A DNA stretch of 64,000 bases from Variovorax sp. (GCA_017744935.1 JAGIAI010000014.1:1-64000); one strand, 5' to 3'; positions 46,061-55,877 are shown, numbered from the stretch's first letter. Numbers and translations: made by a program. Notes: a model not told the origin generated them from the letters alone.

Positions 46061-48628
46061 ATGGAAGTGATCCGTACCCGCGCCTTGCGCGGCCCCAATC
46101 TGTGGAGCCGCCATACCTGCATCGAGGTTGTCGTGCGCTGCGAAGGCGATGAGAACGCCGTCGAGCGACTGCCCGATTTCGAGAACCGCCTGCGCGCGCT
46201 CTTCCCGACCATCGGCGAGCTGCATCCGATCGTGCTCGGCCAGCCGCTGGCGCTCGCGCACGTGCTCGAGAACGCCGCGATGGCGCTTCAGGCGCAGGCA
46301 GGTTGCGCCGTGAACTTCGGGCACACCTCGCGCACCGTCGAGGAAGGCGTCTACCAGGTCACCTTCCAGTACAGCGAGGAAGCCGTCGGCCGCCGCGCGC
46401 TCGAACTGGCGCTCAAGCTCATCGAAGCGGTGCGCACCGGCGGCGAATTCGATGCCACCGCCGCGATCACCGAACTGCGCGATCTCGATGAAGACGAGCG
46501 CCTAGGCCCGAGCACCGGCTCGATCGTGGATGCAGCGGTCGCGCGCGGCATTCCTTATCGCCGGCTCACCAGCGGCAGCCTCGTGCAGTTCGGCTGGGGC
46601 TCGAAGCAGCGCCGCATCCAGGCGGCCGAGGTGGACAGCACCAGCGGCGTGGCCGAATCGATCGCGCAGGACAAGGAACTCACCAAGCAGCTGCTGAATG
46701 CCGCCGGCGTTCCGGTGCCGCTCGGCCGCCCGGTCACGGACCTCGAAGACGCGTGGGCCGCCGCACAGGAAATCGGCATGCCGGTGGTGGTCAAGCCGCA
46801 GGACGGCAACCAGGGCAAGGGCGTGACGGTCAACATCACGACGCGCGAGCAGCTCGATGCCGCCTTCGCGTCCGCCGCGCACTACGGCGAAGTGATGGTC
46901 GAGAAGTTCCTGCCGGGCTTCGACTTCCGCCTGCTGGTGGTGGGCGATCGCCTCGTGGCCGCCGCGCGCCGCGATCCGCCGCAGGTGATCGGCGACGGCG
47001 CGAAGACGGTGCGCGAGCTGGTCGACATCGTCAACCAGGACCCGCGCCGCGGCGAAGGCCATGCGACGTCGCTCACCAAGATCCGCCTCGACGACATCGC
47101 CGTCGGCCGCCTCGAATCGCAAGGTCTCACACCCGACAGCGTTCCAGCGCTCGGCCAGCGCGTGGTGCTGCGCAACAACGCGAACCTTTCCACCGGCGGC
47201 ACCGCCACCGACGTGACCGACACGGTGCACCCCGAAGTCGCCGCGCGTGCGGTCGATGCGGCGCAGATGGTCGGCCTGCACATCTGCGGCGTCGACATGG
47301 TCTGCGAGAACGTGTTGCGCCCGCTCGAAGAGCAGCATGGCGGCGTGGTCGAAGTCAACGCCGCGCCCGGTCTGCGCATGCACATCTCGCCCTCGTTCGG
47401 CCGCGGCCGCGCGGTCGGCGAAGCCGTGATGGACACGCTCTACGCCCCCGGCGATGACGGTCGTATCCCGGTCGTGGCGGTTACCGGTACCAACGGCAAG
47501 ACGACCACCGCCCGCCTCATCAACCACCTGCTTGCCAGCAGCGGCCTGCGCACGGGCATGACCAACACCGACGGCGTCTACGTCGACGGCCGGCAGACCG
47601 ACAGCGGCGATTGCAGCGGACCGAAGAGCGCACGCAACGTGCTGCTGCATCCCGATGTCGACGCAGCCGTGTTCGAAGTCGCGCGTGGCGGCATCCTGCG
47701 CGAAGGCCTCGGGTTCGACCGCTGCCAGGTGGCGGTCGTGACCAACATCGGCAGCGGCGATCACCTCGGCCTGAACTACATCACGACGGTGGAAGACCTT
47801 GCCGTGCTCAAGCGCGTGATCGTGCGCAACGTCGCGCCCGGCGGCTACGCGGTGCTCAACGCGGCCGACCCGAATGTGGCCGCGATGGCGACCACCTGCC
47901 CCGGCAACGTGATCTTCTTCGCCGCCGACCGCCAGCACCCGGTCATGGCCACGCACCGCGCGCAGGGCAAGCGCACCGTCTACGTCGATCAGGACGCCGT
48001 GGTCGCGGCCGAAGGCTCGTGGCGCGAGCGCATTCCGCTGCGCGACGTGCAGATCACGCGCAACGGCACCATCGGCTTCCAGGTCGACAACGTGATGGCC
48101 TCGGTCGCCGCCGCATGGGCGGTCGGCCTGGACTGGGACACCATCCGCAGCGGCCTCGCGAGCTTCAAGAACGACGCCGCCGGCGTGCCCGGCCGCTTCA
48201 ACGTGATGGACTATCGCGGAGCGACAGTGATCGCCGACTACGGCCACAACACCGACGCGATGCGCGCGCTGGTGTCCGCGGTCGACACCATGCCCGCGAA
48301 GAAGCGCTCGGTCGTCATCAGCGGCGCGGGCGACCGCCGCGATTGCGACATCCGCGACCAGACCGCGATCCTCGGCGAGGCATTCGACGACGTCATCCTC
48401 TACCAGGATGCTGCACAGCGCGGACGCGCCGACGGCGAGGTGATGGCGCTGCTGCGCCAGGGCCTCGAAGGCGCTGGACGCACCCGCTTCATCGATGAGA
48501 TCCGCGGTGAGTTCGTCGCGATCGATTCCGCGCTGGCACGACTCCAGCCCGGCGATCTCTCGCTGATCCTCGTCGACCAGGTCGACGAAGCGCTCGCTCA
48601 CCTCGCAAAGCGCATCGCGGAGGGCTGA
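46061..48628 (+). CDS. cphA: Cyanophycin synthetase
   Basis: It polymerises Asp and Arg into multi-L-arginyl-poly-L-aspartate, a nitrogen and carbon store in cytoplasmic granules. The 855-residue protein has an N domain (1-160, RALRGPNLWSRHTCIEV), an ATP-grasp domain (about 205-445; VVVKPQDGNQGKGVTV, EVNAAPGLRMH at 431-441) and a Mur-ligase-like domain with intact P-loop GTNGKTTT (476-483), EVARGGILREGLGFDRC and VIADYGHNTDAM. The length is typical of CphA1. No cyanophycinase gene is in the window. Confidence 0.97.
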   Translation: MEVIRTRALRGPNLWSRHTCIEVVVRCEGDENAVERLPDFENRLRALFPTIGELHPIVLGQPLALAHVLENAAMALQAQAGCAVNFGHTSRTVEEGVYQVTFQYSEEAVGRRALELALKLIEAVRTGGEFDATAAITELRDLDEDERLGPSTGSIVDAAVARGIPYRRLTSGSLVQFGWGSKQRRIQAAEVDSTSGVAESIAQDKELTKQLLNAAGVPVPLGRPVTDLEDAWAAAQEIGMPVVVKPQDGNQGKGVTVNITTREQLDAAFASAAHYGEVMVEKFLPGFDFRLLVVGDRLVAAARRDPPQVIGDGAKTVRELVDIVNQDPRRGEGHATSLTKIRLDDIAVGRLESQGLTPDSVPALGQRVVLRNNANLSTGGTATDVTDTVHPEVAARAVDAAQMVGLHICGVDMVCENVLRPLEEQHGGVVEVNAAPGLRMHISPSFGRGRAVGEAVMDTLYAPGDDGRIPVVAVTGTNGKTTTARLINHLLASSGLRTGMTNTDGVYVDGRQTDSGDCSGPKSARNVLLHPDVDAAVFEVARGGILREGLGFDRCQVAVVTNIGSGDHLGLNYITTVEDLAVLKRVIVRNVAPGGYAVLNAADPNVAAMATTCPGNVIFFAADRQHPVMATHRAQGKRTVYVDQDAVVAAEGSWRERIPLRDVQITRNGTIGFQVDNVMASVAAAWAVGLDWDTIRSGLASFKNDAAGVPGRFNVMDYRGATVIADYGHNTDAMRALVSAVDTMPAKKRSVVISGAGDRRDCDIRDQTAILGEAFDDVILYQDAAQRGRADGEVMALLRQGLEGAGRTRFIDEIRGEFVAIDSALARLQPGDLSLILVDQVDEALAHLAKRIAEG

Positions 48629-48747
48629 GCGGCCGGTCTTGTCCGACACGAATGCGCGCCGGTGGGCGCTGGCCTCCGGCCCGCCCGCTTCACATACTCT
48701 GGACTCCTGGCGCGGCTCTGCCGTGCCGCAAAGCAAAGGAGTGACCA
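48629..48747. other. Intergenic region after cphA
   Basis: The 119 bp show no T-run terminator. A ribosome-binding site (AAAGGAG) for the next gene lies at the end. Confidence 0.5.
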
Positions 48748-49224
48748 ATGAAGAGTGCTGTTCGTTCGTGTCTTGCCGTTCTTGTCGCTGCGGGTGGCCT
48801 TGCCACGGCTTCATCGGCCCTGGCCCAAAGCGGATCCCTGCCCTGCGACGGCGTGAAGCAGGACCGCGCCGCCTGTCTGCGCGAACGAGGCGCGGCCGCC
48901 CAGACCGCGCGCCAGGGCGGCTTCCCGAAGGTGGACGAAGCCCAACTGCGCCAGAACGCACTGGCCCGCTGCGGCCGCCAGCCCCCTGCCGATCAGGCGG
49001 CTTGCGAGCAGCGCGTGCTCGGCACCGGCCAGACGACTTTCACCGGCAGCGTGCTGGGCGGCGGCGTGATTCGCACGACGGAAACGCCGGTCCCGGCCTC
49101 CGCAATGTCGGACGCGCCCATGCCCCAGCCTGCGCCGCAGATGGCACCGATGCCGATGCCGGCGACACGGCCCGCTCCGATGCAGAGCCCGATGCCGATG
49201 CCAATGCCCACTCCAACGCGATAG
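48748..49224 (+). CDS. Small exported protein with Met-Pro-rich tail, unknown function
   Basis: The 158-residue protein has a signal peptide (about 1-27, ending SALAQ), a conserved-looking core with four Cys (LPCDGVKQDRAACLRERG and ALARCGRQPPADQAACEQRVLG) and a C-terminal tail dominated by Met, Pro and Gln (PMPMPATRPAPMQSPMPMP). The ribosome-binding site GGAG is well placed. The Cys pattern suggests two disulphides in the periplasm. A Met-rich tail can bind copper, but that is only a possibility. It is not recognised as a named family. Confidence 0.8.
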   Translation: MKSAVRSCLAVLVAAGGLATASSALAQSGSLPCDGVKQDRAACLRERGAAAQTARQGGFPKVDEAQLRQNALARCGRQPPADQAACEQRVLGTGQTTFTGSVLGGGVIRTTETPVPASAMSDAPMPQPAPQMAPMPMPATRPAPMQSPMPMPMPTPTR

Positions 49225-49238
49225 CTTGCGCGTCGTCA

Positions 49239-49297
49239 AGCCACGGCCCCGGATGTCATGAAACAGTAACAATGCAACCGGGCCCCGTGGCTATATT
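49239..49297 (+). promoter_or_regulatory. Large imperfect dyad with TATATT element before the 83-residue gene
   Basis: AGCCACGG (49239-49246) and CCGTGGCT (49285-49292) form the outer stem and CCGG/CCGG an inner one, around an AT-richer centre. TATATT (49292-49297) overlaps the right arm and could be a -10 element, 33 bp before the gene. No clear -35 is seen. Confidence 0.3.
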
Positions 49298-49329
49298 CGT
49301 GGGCTTGTCTCAATCGAGGAGAGTTCCCC

Positions 49330-49581
49330 ATGAACGCCATCAAGGTCGCGCGTCGCTTCATCGAAACCGACCCGACCAACGAGTCGGCACAAATCCTTGC
49401 GAGGCTCGTGCTCGCGCTCGAATCGGAAAACAGCTTCGAGCTCGTGCACCTGTATGACCTCGACTACAAGAGCTTTCAACTGGCCATCGACATCCTCAAG
49501 GAATGGCGACTGGACAGGTACTACGCAAGCAAGTCCAAGCTGTTCGATCTTTCGCTGCAGGTCCGTGAACTGCAGGAATGA
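49330..49581 (+). CDS. Conserved small protein of unknown function (83 aa)
   Basis: The product is soluble and mostly helical (FIETDPTNESAQILARLVLALESENSF; LYDLDYKSFQLAIDILKEWRLDRYY). AGGAGAG precedes the ATG at about 6 nt. No known domain was recognised. It lies 9 bp before the CYTH-CHAD gene and is probably co-transcribed with it. Confidence 0.75.
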   Translation: MNAIKVARRFIETDPTNESAQILARLVLALESENSFELVHLYDLDYKSFQLAIDILKEWRLDRYYASKSKLFDLSLQVRELQE

Positions 49582-49590
49582 TGCCGACCA

Positions 49591-51102
49591 GTGACCGAAT
49601 TCGAACTCAAGTTCCAGATCAGCCCCGAGCAGCGCGCCGCGGTCGAAGCTGCCGTGGGCCGCGGCCGCTCGCATGTCTCGCGCCTGCGCGCGCGCTATTT
49701 CGACACCGCCGACGGTGCACTGGCCGCGCAGCGCATCGTGCTGCGCCTTCGCAAGGAAGGCCGCACGTGGTGGCAGACCGCAAAGGCGCCGGGCGGCACG
49801 CTGCTCGAACGCCATGAACACAACGTCGAGCTGCCGCCCGCTGCTGCACGCGAAGTGCCGGTGCCGCGCATCGAGCGCCATGAAGGCACGCCCGTCGGCT
49901 CGCTGATCCATGACGCGCTCCGCAAGGCCGGGCACGATCCCGCGACAGTGGAACTCGTCGCGCTCTACGGCACCGACGTGCGCCGCACCACGCGCGAGAT
50001 GCGCACCGGCGACGCCCTCGTCGAACTCGCCTTCGACCATGGCGAAGTGACCGCCGGTGAACACTCGCACGCGCTGTGCGAACTCGAGATCGAGCTGAAG
50101 AGCGGCAGCCCGCATTCGATGCTCGAACTGGCCCATCGCTGGCGCAACCGCTACGGGCTCTGGCTCGACACCGTGTCGAAGTCCGCACGGGGCCAGCGCC
50201 TCGCCAAGGGCGCGCTGTTCGGCGATCCGGTCAAGGCCGAGCCGCCCCGCCTCCAAGGCGATGCCGACAACGGGCCGCAGGTGCTCTGCGCGGTCATCCA
50301 GTCATGCCTGTCGCAGATCCTTGCCAATGCGAGCGAGATCGCCGCGGGCAGCACCGCCGCCGAACACGTGCACCAGTTGCGCGTCGGCATCCGCCGGCTG
50401 CGCACCGCGCTGCGCGAAATGGAAGCGCTTGCGCCCTCGCTGATCAATCCGGCATGGGAATCCGCGCTGGTCGACGCTTTCCGCGAACTCGGTCGCCAGC
50501 GCGATCGCGACCATCTGCTGCAGGACGTCCAGCCCCGGCTGGAGGCCGTCGGCGCACCGCCGATCGCCTGGGCCGACGGGCCGCCGCCGCGCGCACCTGA
50601 CGACGTGGTCCGCAACGCCGCATTCCAGAACACGTTGCTGGATCTCGTGGCCGCCACGCTTGCGACCGAAACAACGGACGGCGACGAGCCCGACAAGCCG
50701 GCTGCAGAACCCGCCTCCGCGCACAAGCCGTTGCGCAAGCGGCTCGCAAAGCTGCATCGCCAGGTCGTGCGAGACGGCCAGCGCTACGAAGCGCTGGAGC
50801 CCGCCGCGCAGCACCGGGTGCGCAAGCGGCTCAAGCGCCTGCGCTATCTCGGCGAATTCGTCGCGCCGATCTTCGGTTCGCGCAATGCGAAGCGTTACCT
50901 CAAAAAGCTCGGACCGGCGCAGGACGCACTCGGGCAGCACAACGACAACGCGGTCGCCATCGCCGCCTACCGCGACAACGCGCCGCACGACGGTCGTTCG
51001 TGGTTCGCGGTCGGCTGGCTGAGCGCACGCCAGCCCGCGAGCGCCGTCGAATGCCGCAAGGCGCTCGACGAGATCGCGAAGGCTGAGCCCTTCTGGAAGT
51101 AG
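49591..51102 (+). CDS. CYTH and CHAD domain protein (inorganic triphosphatase-like)
   Basis: The 503-residue protein has an N-terminal CYTH domain (about 1-200) with the EFELKF signature (ExExK) near the start, RYFDTADGAL, LRLRKEG and CELEIELKSG. A CHAD domain (about 225-500) carries many basic residues (VHQLRVGIRRLRTALREME; HRVRKRLKRLRYLGEF). CYTH domains hydrolyse tripolyphosphate and CHAD domains bind polyphosphate granules. It starts with GTG. Its stop touches that of the opposing aldolase-family gene. Closeness to cphA puts two storage-polymer functions together. Confidence 0.9.
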   Translation: MTEFELKFQISPEQRAAVEAAVGRGRSHVSRLRARYFDTADGALAAQRIVLRLRKEGRTWWQTAKAPGGTLLERHEHNVELPPAAAREVPVPRIERHEGTPVGSLIHDALRKAGHDPATVELVALYGTDVRRTTREMRTGDALVELAFDHGEVTAGEHSHALCELEIELKSGSPHSMLELAHRWRNRYGLWLDTVSKSARGQRLAKGALFGDPVKAEPPRLQGDADNGPQVLCAVIQSCLSQILANASEIAAGSTAAEHVHQLRVGIRRLRTALREMEALAPSLINPAWESALVDAFRELGRQRDRDHLLQDVQPRLEAVGAPPIAWADGPPPRAPDDVVRNAAFQNTLLDLVAATLATETTDGDEPDKPAAEPASAHKPLRKRLAKLHRQVVRDGQRYEALEPAAQHRVRKRLKRLRYLGEFVAPIFGSRNAKRYLKKLGPAQDALGQHNDNAVAIAAYRDNAPHDGRSWFAVGWLSARQPASAVECRKALDEIAKAEPFWK

Positions 51103-52038
51103 TCAGCGCCCCCAGCGCAGCACGAGGGGATCGAGCCGCCGCGCGGTTTCGATCAGCCCCGCGCGCGTGTCCGGGTGCATCGGTGCGAGCGGATGCCGCG
51201 GCGCTTCGCAGGCGATCACGCCGCCCTCCTTCATCAGTGCCTTGCAGGCCAGCAGACCCGCTTGCCGGTTCTCGTAGTTGATGAGCGGCAGCCACTGCTG
51301 GTAGCGCTCGAAGGCCTGCTCGCGGCGGCCCGAGAGGTGGTCGAAGATGATCGAGCGCAGCCCATCGGGATAGCCACCGCCCGTCATCGAACCGGTCGCG
51401 CCCGCATCGAGATCGGCCATCAGCGTGATCGCCTCTTCGCCGTCCCACGGCCCTTCGATCGCATCGCCGCCGAGCCGAATCAGCTCGCGCAACTTCGAGG
51501 CCGCGCCTGCAGTCTCGATCTTGAAGTACGCGACATGCTCGATCTCCTTCGCCATGCGTGCGAGGAACGGCGCCGACAGCACCGTGCCGCTGGCGGGTGC
51601 GTCCTGGATCATGATGGGGATGTCCACCGCATCGGAGAGACGCGCGAAGAAGTCGTAGATCTGCGGCTCTCCCACGCGGAAGGTCGCGCCGTGATAGGGC
51701 GGCATGACCATCAACATGGCCGCGCCCATCTCCTGTGCGCGGCGGCTGCGTTCGGCGCACACCTTGGTGCTGAAGTGCGTCGTGGTCACGATCACGGGCA
51801 CGCGGCCCCCCACATGCTCCAGGATCGTCCGCGTGAGCACTTCGCGCTCATCGTCCGACAGCACGAACTGCTCGGAGAAGTTCGCGAGGATGCAGATGCC
51901 GTCCGAGCCCGCATCGATCATGAAGTCGATGCAGCGTCTCTGGCTTGCGAGATCAAGCTCACCTGATTCGGTGAAGGTGGTCGGCGCGACCGGAAAGATG
52001 CCCTGGTAGCGGCGTTGGGTCGATGTCGAAGTGGTCAT
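51103..52038 (-). CDS. DHDPS-family 2-keto-3-deoxy-aldonate dehydratase (L-arabinose pathway AraD-like)
   Basis: The 311-residue TIM-barrel protein belongs to the dihydrodipicolinate synthase/N-acetylneuraminate lyase family. The Schiff-base Lys is in VAYFKIETAGAASKL, and MVMPPYHGATF holds the usual Tyr. Context with an aldonate dehydratase and KGSA dehydrogenase points to 2-keto-3-deoxy-L-arabonate dehydratase, which yields alpha-ketoglutarate semialdehyde. The ATG at 52038 is preferred to an upstream TTG. It is the last gene of the operon. Confidence 0.82.
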   Translation of the reverse strand: MTTSTSTQRRYQGIFPVAPTTFTESGELDLASQRRCIDFMIDAGSDGICILANFSEQFVLSDDEREVLTRTILEHVGGRVPVIVTTTHFSTKVCAERSRRAQEMGAAMLMVMPPYHGATFRVGEPQIYDFFARLSDAVDIPIMIQDAPASGTVLSAPFLARMAKEIEHVAYFKIETAGAASKLRELIRLGGDAIEGPWDGEEAITLMADLDAGATGSMTGGGYPDGLRSIIFDHLSGRREQAFERYQQWLPLINYENRQAGLLACKALMKEGGVIACEAPRHPLAPMHPDTRAGLIETARRLDPLVLRWGR

Positions 52039-52047
52039 GGTCTTCAA

Positions 52048-53781
52048 TCAATGGGAATGCTTCGGCACCGCCGCACCGCGGCAGCCGACGAGGAAATCGA
52101 AATCGCAGCCTTCATCGGCCTGCAGCACGTGGTCGACATAGAGCCGCTGGTAGCCGCTGCCTTTCTCTCGCGGAGGTGCGATGGACTGCAGCCTGTCGGC
52201 CAGTTCCGCATCGCTGATGTCCAGATGCAGCCTGCCCTGATCGCAATCGAGCTCGATCCAGTCACCGTCGCGTACTACCGCGAGCGGCCCGCCGGCTGCG
52301 GCTTCGGGTGCGACATGGAGCACCACGGTGCCATAAGCGGTGCCGCTCATGCGCGCATCGGAAATCCGCACCATGTCCTTGATGCCCTGTCGCAGCAGCT
52401 TCGGCGGCAAGCCCATGTTGCCGACCTCGGCCATGCCCGGGTAGCCCTTTGGCCCGCAGTTCTTCATCACCAACACCGAGCTCGCATCGACATCGAGCGA
52501 TTCGTCGACGATGCGTTCCTTGTAGTGTTCAAAGTCTTCGAACACCACCGCGCGCCCGCGATGCTTGAGCAGTTCGGGCGAAGCCGCCGACGGCTTGAGC
52601 ACGGCACCGCGCGGAGACAGGTTGCCGCGCAGGATGCACATGCCGCCATCCTCGATCAGCGGTTTGTCGATGGGCCGGATCACTTCGTCGTTGTGGCTCG
52701 GTGCTTCGCGCACGTTGTCCCACAACGATCGGCCATTGACCGTGAGCGCATCCGGGTGCGGCAGCAGGCCGTTTTCGCCGAGCCTCCGAAGCACCGCCGG
52801 CAGACCACCGGCGTAATAGAACTCTTCCATCAGGAAGCGCCCAGAAGGCATCAGGTCCACCAGCGTGGGCGTGCCGCGCCCGACGCGCGTCCAGTCCTCC
52901 AGCTCGAGCGGCACGCCGATACGGCCCGCAATCGCCTTCAGATGGATCACCGCATTCGTCGATCCACCGAGGGCGGCGTTGGTGCGGATCGCGTTCTCGA
53001 AGGCCTCGCGCGTGAGGATCCTCGAAAGCGTGAGCCCTTCGCGCGCAATCTCGACCGCGCGCATGCCCGACATCTGCGCGAGCACGTAGCGACGCGCGTC
53101 GACCGCCGGAATCGCCGCGTTGTGGGGCAGCGCCACGCCAAGCACCTCGGCCATGCACGCCATCGTCTATGCCGTGCCCATCGTGTTGCAGGTGCCCGCC
53201 GAACGCGACATGCCCGCTTCGGCCGAGAGGAACTGATGCACGTCGATCTCGCCGGCCTTCATCGCCTCGTGCAGTTGCCACACCGCTGTGCCGGAGCCGA
53301 TGTCGCGCCCCTCCAGCTTGCCGTTGAGCATCGGTCCGCCCGACACCACGATCGCGGGAATGTCGCAGCTTGCCGCACCCATCAGCAGGGCGGGCGTGGT
53401 CTTGTCGCACCCGGCAAGCAGCACCACCGCGTCGATCGGATTGCCACGGATCGCCTCCTCCACATCCATGCTCGCAAGATTGCGCGTGAGCATCGCGGTC
53501 GGCCGCAGGTTCGATTCGCCGTTGGAGAACACCGGGAACTCGACCGGAAAGCCGCCAGCCTCGGAAATGCCGCGCTTCACATGCTCCGCAATCTTGCGGA
53601 AGTGCGCGTTGCACGGTGTGAGTTCCGACCACGTGTTGCAGATACCGATGATCGGCCGCCCGTCGAACTCGTGATCGGGAATGCCCTGGTTCTTCATCCA
53701 GCTCCGGTACATGAAGCCGTTCTTGTCGGCCGGGCCGAACCAGTCGGCGGAACGCAGTTTCCTGGGTTTCTGATCGGACAT
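52048..53781 (-). pseudogene. IlvD/EDD-family aldonate (L-arabinonate-type) dehydratase, interrupted by an amber codon
   Basis: The full frame would encode 577 residues. Codon 205 is TAG (minus strand, 53169-53167) between CNTMGTA and TMACMAEVLG, where the family has Ser (GTASTMACMAE); a TCG to TAG change explains it. Both sides are in the same frame and otherwise intact. The upstream part (204 residues) has the three expected Fe-S cysteines (C48 in GICNTW, C125 in AGCDKT, C198 in GTCNTM). The downstream part has the catalytic Ser region SDARMSGTAYG. An ATG at 53163, one codon after the stop, could restart translation of a 371-residue fragment. The RBS AGGAA precedes the first ATG. Likely inactive unless this is a sequence error or the stop is suppressed. 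Confidence 0.85.
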
Positions 53782-53790
53782 GCGGGATTC

Positions 53791-54825
53791 CTAGCGCTCC
53801 GCGGCACGCGCGGAAAAAAGTCGTTGAAGCAGGCAGAAGATGAAGAGCAGCACGCCGACCACGATGCGGGTCCACCATGAACTCAGCGTGCCGTCGAAGG
53901 AAATGAGCGTCTGGATGATCCCCAGCATCAGCACGCCGAACAGCGTGCCCACCACATAGCCGACGCCGCCGGTGAGCAGCGTGCCGCCGATCACCACCGC
54001 CGCGATTGCATCGAGCTCCAGGCCCACCGCGTGCAATCCGTAGCCCGACAGCATGTAGAAGGTGAAGACCACGCCACCCAGCGCCGAGCAGAACCCCGAC
54101 AGCGTGTAGACGCCGATGATGGTCGACCGAACCGGCAGCCCCATCAGCACCGCCGACTGCTCGTTGCCGCCGATCGCGTACACCGCGCGGCCGAAGGGCG
54201 TGTAGTGCGCGACGTACACCGCGACCGCCACCACGCCGAGCGCGATCAGGCCGCTGAGCGAGATCGACGCGCCGCCCCACACCGGCAGGCGCCACTGCGA
54301 GATGTCTGAATAGACCTCGTTGGTAATGCTGATCGAATCGATGCTGATCAGGTAGCAAAGCCCACGCGCGAGGAACATGCCTGCGAGCGTCACGATGAAG
54401 GGTTGCAGGCGGAAGCGCTCGATCAGGAGCCCCATGAAGGCACCGAACAGCGTGCCCATCACCAGCACCAGCGGGATCACGATCGCGGGGCTCCAGCCGT
54501 GCTTCTCGACCAGGGCGGCCGACACCATGGTGGTCAGCGCGATCACCGAGCCGACCGAAAGATCGATACCGCCCGAGAGGATCACGAAGGTCATGCCCAC
54601 CGCGACCACGCAGAGGAAGGCGTTGTCGATCAGCAGGTTGAGGAACACCTGCAGCGAAAAGAAGCCGTCGTAGAAGACCGAGCCCAACGTGCCCATGAGC
54701 ACGAACAGCGAGATGGTCGCGGCCAGCGGAAGGTACTTCGGATTGAAGCGGGTGCGCGGGCGCGTCTCGGCGGCGGTGCTTGCTTTCGCGCGCACCGTAG
54801 TCGATTCAGGTACCACCGCGCTCAT
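53791..54825 (-). CDS. yjfF: Sugar ABC transporter permease, YjfF-like
   Basis: The 344-residue membrane protein of the RbsC/AraH type has about eight to ten helices. Markers are [60 protein letters not shown] and AVVIGGTLLTGGVGYVVGTLFG. The start at 54825 overlaps the previous permease stop by ATGA. With YtfT it should form a heterodimeric channel, the arrangement of the galactofuranose importer. Confidence 0.87.
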   Translation of the reverse strand: MSAVVPESTTVRAKASTAAETRPRTRFNPKYLPLAATISLFVLMGTLGSVFYDGFFSLQVFLNLLIDNAFLCVVAVGMTFVILSGGIDLSVGSVIALTTMVSAALVEKHGWSPAIVIPLVLVMGTLFGAFMGLLIERFRLQPFIVTLAGMFLARGLCYLISIDSISITNEVYSDISQWRLPVWGGASISLSGLIALGVVAVAVYVAHYTPFGRAVYAIGGNEQSAVLMGLPVRSTIIGVYTLSGFCSALGGVVFTFYMLSGYGLHAVGLELDAIAAVVIGGTLLTGGVGYVVGTLFGVLMLGIIQTLISFDGTLSSWWTRIVVGVLLFIFCLLQRLFSARAAER

Positions 54826-55877
54826 CGCACAAACTCCCCACGTGCCGGACGCTGCACAAGCTGGCGAAGGCTCGCGCGGAACTCGGCCGATTGCAGCAGC
54901 ATGACGACGAAGACCACTGCCGCCTTCACCACCAGGTTGATCTCGGGCGGCACGCCGAGCGAATAGATGCCGTAGGTCAGCGTCTGGATGATGAGCGCGC
55001 CGATCACGCTCCCCACGAGGCTGAAGCGCCCACCGGTCAGCGCCGTGCCACCGAGCGTGACCGCGAGGATGGCATCGAGCTCCAGCAGCTGCCCGGCGTT
55101 GTTGCCATCGGCGCTCTTCACGTTGGAACTGATGAGCAAGCCCGCCACACCCGCGCAGAAGCCGCAGAACATGTAGGCGCCGACAATGATGCGCCGCGCC
55201 CGCACGCCCGCCACGCGTGCCGCGCTCGGGTTGATGCCGACCGACTGGACGAAGAGCCCCAGCGCGCTGTGCACGATCGCGAAGTACACCAGCGCAAACA
55301 CCAGCGCCGCGACATAGACAGAGAACGGCAGTCCGAAGAGATAGCCATTGCCGATGAAGAAGAACGGCTTGTAGTAGATCGTGATGATCTGGCCGCCGGT
55401 GATGAGTTGTGCGATGCCGCGCCCCGCCACCATCAGGATCAGCGTTGCGATGATCGGCTGCATGCCGACGCGCGCCACCAGCAGGCCGTTCCATAGCCCG
55501 CAGATCGCCGCGACCGCAAGTGCCGCGACGATCGCGATCCACATCGGGAAGCGGCTCACCTCGGCAGCAGTGCCGTTGTTGACCACCAGCGAGCCGCCGA
55601 TCATCCATGCGGCCAGTGCCCCGGCAATCGCGACCACCGCGCCCACGGAGATGTCGATGCCGCGCGTAGCGATCACCAGCGTCATGCCGAGCGACACCAG
55701 CACCAGCGGCGAGGCGCGGTTGAGGATGTCGATCAGGCTCCCGTAGAGATGCCCGTCGCGCACCTCGATGTGCAGGAAGCTCGGGTTGAACGCCGCGTTG
55801 ATCACCAGCAGGATCAGCAGCGTGATGACCGGCCACGCGAGCCTATGGCGAAAGAAGCCTGCGATGCGTTCGGTCAT
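54822..55877 (-). CDS. ytfT: Sugar ABC transporter permease, YtfT-like
   Basis: The 351-residue permease carries LGMTLVIATRGIDISVGAVVAI and AVTLGGTALTGGRFSLVGSVIG, the typical elements of monosaccharide permeases. It overlaps ytfR by ATGA on one side and yjfF on the other. About ten helices are predicted. Confidence 0.87.
   Translation of the reverse strand: MTERIAGFFRHRLAWPVITLLILLVINAAFNPSFLHIEVRDGHLYGSLIDILNRASPLVLVSLGMTLVIATRGIDISVGAVVAIAGALAAWMIGGSLVVNNGTAAEVSRFPMWIAIVAALAVAAICGLWNGLLVARVGMQPIIATLILMVAGRGIAQLITGGQIITIYYKPFFFIGNGYLFGLPFSVYVAALVFALVYFAIVHSALGLFVQSVGINPSAARVAGVRARRIIVGAYMFCGFCAGVAGLLISSNVKSADGNNAGQLLELDAILAVTLGGTALTGGRFSLVGSVIGALIIQTLTYGIYSLGVPPEINLVVKAAVVFVVMLLQSAEFRASLRQLVQRPARGEFVR

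Noticed and set aside
43598..46324. Minus-strand open frame of 908 codons opposite cphA'
   Set aside because: Antisense shadow in high-GC DNA; no family motifs, while the plus strand has convincing ATP-grasp motifs.
46502..48961. Minus-strand open frame of 819 codons opposite cphA
   Set aside because: Antisense shadow; composition dominated by Arg, His, Asp and Val, and no start signal.
53167..53169. Programmed recoding (pyrrolysine or readthrough) of the dehydratase amber codon
   Set aside because: The family has an ordinary Ser here, no pyrrolysine system is expected in this lineage, and no recoding structure was recognised. A point mutation or sequence error is simpler.
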